From contig JAEUMX010000437.1 of the NCBI GenBank assembly GCA_016791285.1, forward strand, positions 1 through 5,371: 5,371 nucleotides of DNA, given 5' to 3'. Positions 1-5,371 of the stretch are shown piece after piece (the first letter of the stretch is position 1; every line of letters begins with the position of its first letter). Under the pieces are notes generated by a model that saw only the letters and a list, made by a program, of their open reading frames with translations, did not search any database and was not told where the DNA came from. The stretch is from Burkholderiales bacterium (GTDB lineage Bacteria > Pseudomonadota > Gammaproteobacteria > Burkholderiales > JAEUMW01). Position numbers and translations under genes: made by a program.

Positions 1-3696
<3,696 letters not shown>

Positions 3697-3700
3697 TCGA

Positions 3701-3728
3701 TTGCGCGTCCGCTGCAGCGGGCGCGTAA
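3701..3728. terminator. Candidate two-way terminator hairpin between convergent genes
   Basis: The gap between the metH stop and the aminotransferase stop is almost entirely an inverted repeat. CGCGTCCGC (3704-3712) pairs with GCGGGCGCG (3717-3725) across a TGCA loop, with one T-G wobble. The outer bases 3701-3703 can pair with 3726-3728, giving about 12 pairs. Because it is nearly symmetrical it could form in transcripts from either strand. Neither side is followed by a run of T, so it is not a textbook intrinsic terminator. It may act as a pause or 3'-end stabilising hairpin, with Rho finishing the job. The structure is seen; the function is inferred from its place between two stop codons. 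Confidence 0.5.
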
Positions 3729-3729
3729 G

Positions 3730-5205
3730 TTACGCCGGATCGGGCCGGTTGTAGTGGCGGTAGACGATCTGCGACGGTCGGCCGACCAGATAGCGTTCGA
3801 CCCCCTCGTCGAGCGCCCGCTTGTAGACGGCGAGCGCACCGTCGATCGCCGCTATCGTCCGGTCGATATCGTCGTCGGCGTGCGCGTAGCTCACCACCAG
3901 CGAGGGCACGAGGACCCCGCGGCGAATCGTCTCCTGCAGGAACAGGGTGCGAAACGCTTGTGACGAGGCCTTGTCGGCATCGAGCGTGGCGTAGAACAGA
4001 CAGCACGGCTTGCCGATGATCCTGACATGCTCGGACAGCCCGTGGCGCCGGATCACCTGTTCGCACTCGGTCTTCAGGCGCGTTCCCTGCCGATACAGGT
4101 GCTCGACGACGGCCTCCTGCCGGTAGGTCCTGATCGTGGCAATCGCGGCGGCGAGTGCGTGTGTCTCCGCACCGTGGGTGGTCGAAAGCAAAAACACGCG
4201 TGGCTTGTCGTAATGGTCGAGGCCGCCCAGGCGCATGAACTCGCGCTTTCCGGCGAGGGCAGAAACGGCGAATCCGTTGCCCATCGCTTTCCCCCAGGTC
4301 GACAGATCCGGGGTGACACCGTGCAACCCCTGCGCGCCGGCGTTGTGCCAGCGGAAGCCGGTCACCATCTCGTCGAAAATGAGCAACGCGCCGTCCTCGT
4401 GGCACACGCGCCTGAGCTCCTCCAGGAAATTGTCGCGCGGTGGTTCGGTGCGCTCCGGTTCCAGGATGCAGGCCGCGATCTGCCCGGGGTAGCGCTCGAA
4501 CAGCGCCTTGACAGAGGCGATGTCGTTGTAGCGAAACTTGACGGTAAGCGCCTGCGTTGCCTGCGGAATGCCGGCGTTTATCGCAGTGGTCCCGATGAAC
4601 CAGTCGTCGACCGAGAAGAACGGGTGGTCGCCGCAGATGGCGATGAGGTCGCGCCCGGTATAGGCACGCGCCAGCCGGACTGCACCCGAGGTCGCATCCG
4701 ACCCGTCCTTGCAGAACTTCACCATCTCGGCGGTCTTGATGAGCCCGAGGAACTGCTCCGCTGCGGCGACCTCGATCGCTGCCGGGCGGGTGAAGTTACA
4801 GCCCTTCGCGAGTTCGCGCTGCACCGCCTCCACGACCGGCTGGAAGGCATGGCCGAGTCCCACCGTGCGGTTGCCCATGCCGTACTCGATGAACTCGTTG
4901 CCGTCGACGTCCCAGACGTGCGAACCCAGCCCGCGCGCAATGAAGCCCGGTGCGAGAACCGGATACTGATCGTCGCCTTTGGCGTAGGTATGGCAACCGC
5001 CGGGGATGAGCGCGTGGGCGCGCTCGCGCAGCTGGTTTGCTTTCGTGAAGATTAGAGAGTCTATCTCGGGGCCGTCCTCACCGTCTTGCGCATGCCCAGA
5101 CGAGCCAAACTCGTCTGCCTGTTCGACGACGTTACCGCCGCCGCTCGATCCGTCCGTCATGGCTTCCTCGCTGTCAAACCGGGTCGATACACTATTCCGA
5201 GCCAT
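3730..5205 (-). CDS. Class III PLP-dependent aminotransferase, glutamate-1-semialdehyde aminomutase-like (substrate unknown)
   Basis: This is a fold-type I, pyridoxal-phosphate enzyme of aminotransferase class III, closest in layout to HemL. Numbering here starts at the ATG at 5205. Seen motifs are IPGG (67-70), LGSHVWDVDGNEFIEY (93-108), the phosphate-binding KDGSDA (166-171), ILEPE (247-251), the PLP-ring aspartate Asp278 in IFDEM, and the Schiff-base Lys306 in STWGKAMGNG. All residues needed for PLP chemistry seem present. Motifs that mark true HemL are changed: NSGTEA is KDGSDA, the CYHG region reads DHPFFSVDDWF (193-203), and TLSGNP reads TTHGAETH (342-349). I therefore do not call it hemL. 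From memory, relatives with HPFF and a C-terminal YLVGRP stretch occur in surface-polysaccharide or other biosynthetic clusters, so an amino-sugar or keto substrate is possible. HemL is about 426 residues; the excess is an acidic, Gly/Ser-rich N-terminus of about 50 residues. An internal ATG at 5160 (476 residues) has a better-spaced ribosome site and may be the true start. Confidence 0.85.
   Translation of the reverse strand: MARNSVSTRFDSEEAMTDGSSGGGNVVEQADEFGSSGHAQDGEDGPEIDSLIFTKANQLRERAHALIPGGCHTYAKGDDQYPVLAPGFIARGLGSHVWDVDGNEFIEYGMGNRTVGLGHAFQPVVEAVQRELAKGCNFTRPAAIEVAAAEQFLGLIKTAEMVKFCKDGSDATSGAVRLARAYTGRDLIAICGDHPFFSVDDWFIGTTAINAGIPQATQALTVKFRYNDIASVKALFERYPGQIAACILEPERTEPPRDNFLEELRRVCHEDGALLIFDEMVTGFRWHNAGAQGLHGVTPDLSTWGKAMGNGFAVSALAGKREFMRLGGLDHYDKPRVFLLSTTHGAETHALAAAIATIRTYRQEAVVEHLYRQGTRLKTECEQVIRRHGLSEHVRIIGKPCCLFYATLDADKASSQAFRTLFLQETIRRGVLVPSLVVSYAHADDDIDRTIAAIDGALAVYKRALDEGVERYLVGRPSQIVYRHYNRPDPA
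5161..5169 (-). promoter_or_regulatory. Ribosome binding site favouring the internal start at 5160
   Basis: On the minus strand GAGGA (5169-5165) lies just before the ATG at 5160-5158, with five bases between GAGG and the ATG. The upstream ATG at 5205 also has a GAGG (5212-5209), but only three bases separate it from the start, which is too close for efficient initiation, and a small inverted repeat abuts it. The spacing argues for the start at 5160 and a protein of 476 residues beginning MTDGSSGGG. The upstream start cannot be excluded because the reading frame is open between the two. Confidence 0.5.
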
Positions 5206-5212
5206 TTACCTC

Positions 5213-5226
5213 GACCAACAATGGTC
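5213..5226 (-). repeat. Small inverted repeat before the first possible start codon
   Basis: GACCA (5213-5217) and TGGTC (5222-5226) are exact inverted copies around a four-base loop. In the minus-strand transcript the five-pair hairpin ends directly against the GAGG that precedes the ATG at 5205. It could weaken that start or be a protein site, but five pairs are easily found by chance. The pairing is seen; any role is inferred. Confidence 0.3.
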
Positions 5227-5245
5227 TGACCGACGGCTGCTCGCC

Positions 5246-5259
5246 GCTGACGGCTGACG
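5246..5259. repeat. Two-copy tandem repeat of GCTGACG
   Basis: GCTGACG occurs twice back to back (5246-5252 and 5253-5259). The overlapping octamer GACGGCTG also occurs at 5232-5239 and 5249-5256, 17 bases apart from start to start. The repeats lie upstream of the aminotransferase and could be an operator or a slippage product. They are too short and too few to assign a function. Confidence 0.35.
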
Positions 5260-5322
5260 ATACTATGGAAGTCGGCAAAGAAGCGCCATTGAAACCGCGC
5301 TCGGGGCAAGAGTCCGAAAAGT

Positions 5323-5371
5323 TGGTGGCGAATGAGGGATTCGAACCCCCGACCAAAGGATTATGATTCCT
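5323..5371 (-). tRNA. Partial tRNA with CAT anticodon, probably elongator tRNA-Met (3' part)
   Basis: The minus strand reads as the last 49 bases of a tRNA, from standard position 28 to the encoded CCA (5325-5323). The anticodon arm has AGGA/TCCT pairing around the loop ATCATAA, giving anticodon CAT at 5365-5363. A five-base variable region follows. The T arm is GGGGG/CCCTC (one G-T pair) around TTCGAAT. The 3' acceptor strand is ATTCGCC with discriminator A. The 5' half lies beyond the window. Position 72 is C, implying a paired G1, and the anticodon stem lacks the three G-C pairs of initiator tRNA, so it is not tRNA-fMet. Positions 68 and 69 are T and C, not the G and G typical of E. coli tRNA-Ile2, which favours elongator tRNA-Met. 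The variable region TGGTC resembles tRNA-Ile2, so Ile2 stays possible. Confidence 0.9.

Larger units (their letters stand above)
5206..5322. other. Intergenic leader between the tRNA gene and the aminotransferase gene
   Basis: This 117-base stretch contains no gene I can support. It separates the 3' end of the tRNA from the first possible start of the aminotransferase on the same strand. I see no strong hairpin with a T-run after the tRNA, so read-through into the aminotransferase is possible. I see no convincing -35/-10 pair either; TAGTAT (5265-5260 on the minus strand) is a weak -10 candidate without a well-placed -35. The stretch has a short tandem repeat and a small inverted repeat next to the first ATG. 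Its base composition looks less GC-rich than the coding regions. Confidence 0.6.

Noticed and set aside
4027..5055. A 342-residue plus-strand open frame opposite the aminotransferase
   Set aside because: It is antisense to a clearly conserved enzyme. Its protein shows no known motif, and long antisense frames are common in GC-rich coding DNA.
5172..5177. A perfect TTGACA on the minus strand, possible -35 element
   Set aside because: It lies only 11 bases before the ATG at 5160, so the matching -10 and transcription start would fall inside the coding region. It is more likely chance within or just before the gene.
3730..5205. Calling the aminotransferase a genuine hemL of tetrapyrrole synthesis
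   Set aside because: The fold and catalytic lysine agree, but the NSGTEA, CYHG and TLSGNP segments typical of HemL are all replaced, and the N-terminus is extended.
5206..5322. A riboswitch or small RNA before the aminotransferase
   Set aside because: Only weak four- or five-pair hairpins are visible, with no known riboswitch core and no terminator-like end.

Overview
The window is from a GC-rich proteobacterial chromosome, probably betaproteobacterial or a close relative. The evidence is strong G/C bias at third codon positions, a cobalamin-dependent methionine synthase that aligns almost end to end with the E. coli enzyme, and a tRNA gene with an encoded CCA end. The exact lineage cannot be fixed from these bases.

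Layout: bases 1-3696 (+) hold a complete, apparently intact metH, whose start codon is the first base of the window, so its promoter and ribosome binding site are out of view. Bases 3697-3729 are a 33-base gap between convergent genes, almost filled by a GC-rich hairpin that may act as a two-way transcription terminator. Bases 3730-5160 or 5205 (-) encode a class III, PLP-dependent aminotransferase of the glutamate-1-semialdehyde aminomutase (HemL) fold. Its active-site motifs differ from those of genuine HemL, so haem synthesis is unlikely to be its job. Bases 5206-5322 are an intergenic leader with short repeats. Bases 5323-5371 (-) are the 3' two thirds of a tRNA gene with a CAT anticodon, cut by the window edge; elongator tRNA-Met is favoured over tRNA-Ile2.

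How they work together: metH is a core gene of methionine and one-carbon metabolism. The aminotransferase is on the opposite strand and has no visible pathway partner. It lies directly downstream of the tRNA gene in the same orientation, with no clear terminator between them, so read-through is possible. Nothing here links metH and the aminotransferase functionally.

I see no phage, insertion sequence, CRISPR array, toxin-antitoxin pair or new multi-gene system. The most useful open question is the substrate of the HemL-like enzyme and the nature of its disordered N-terminal extension.
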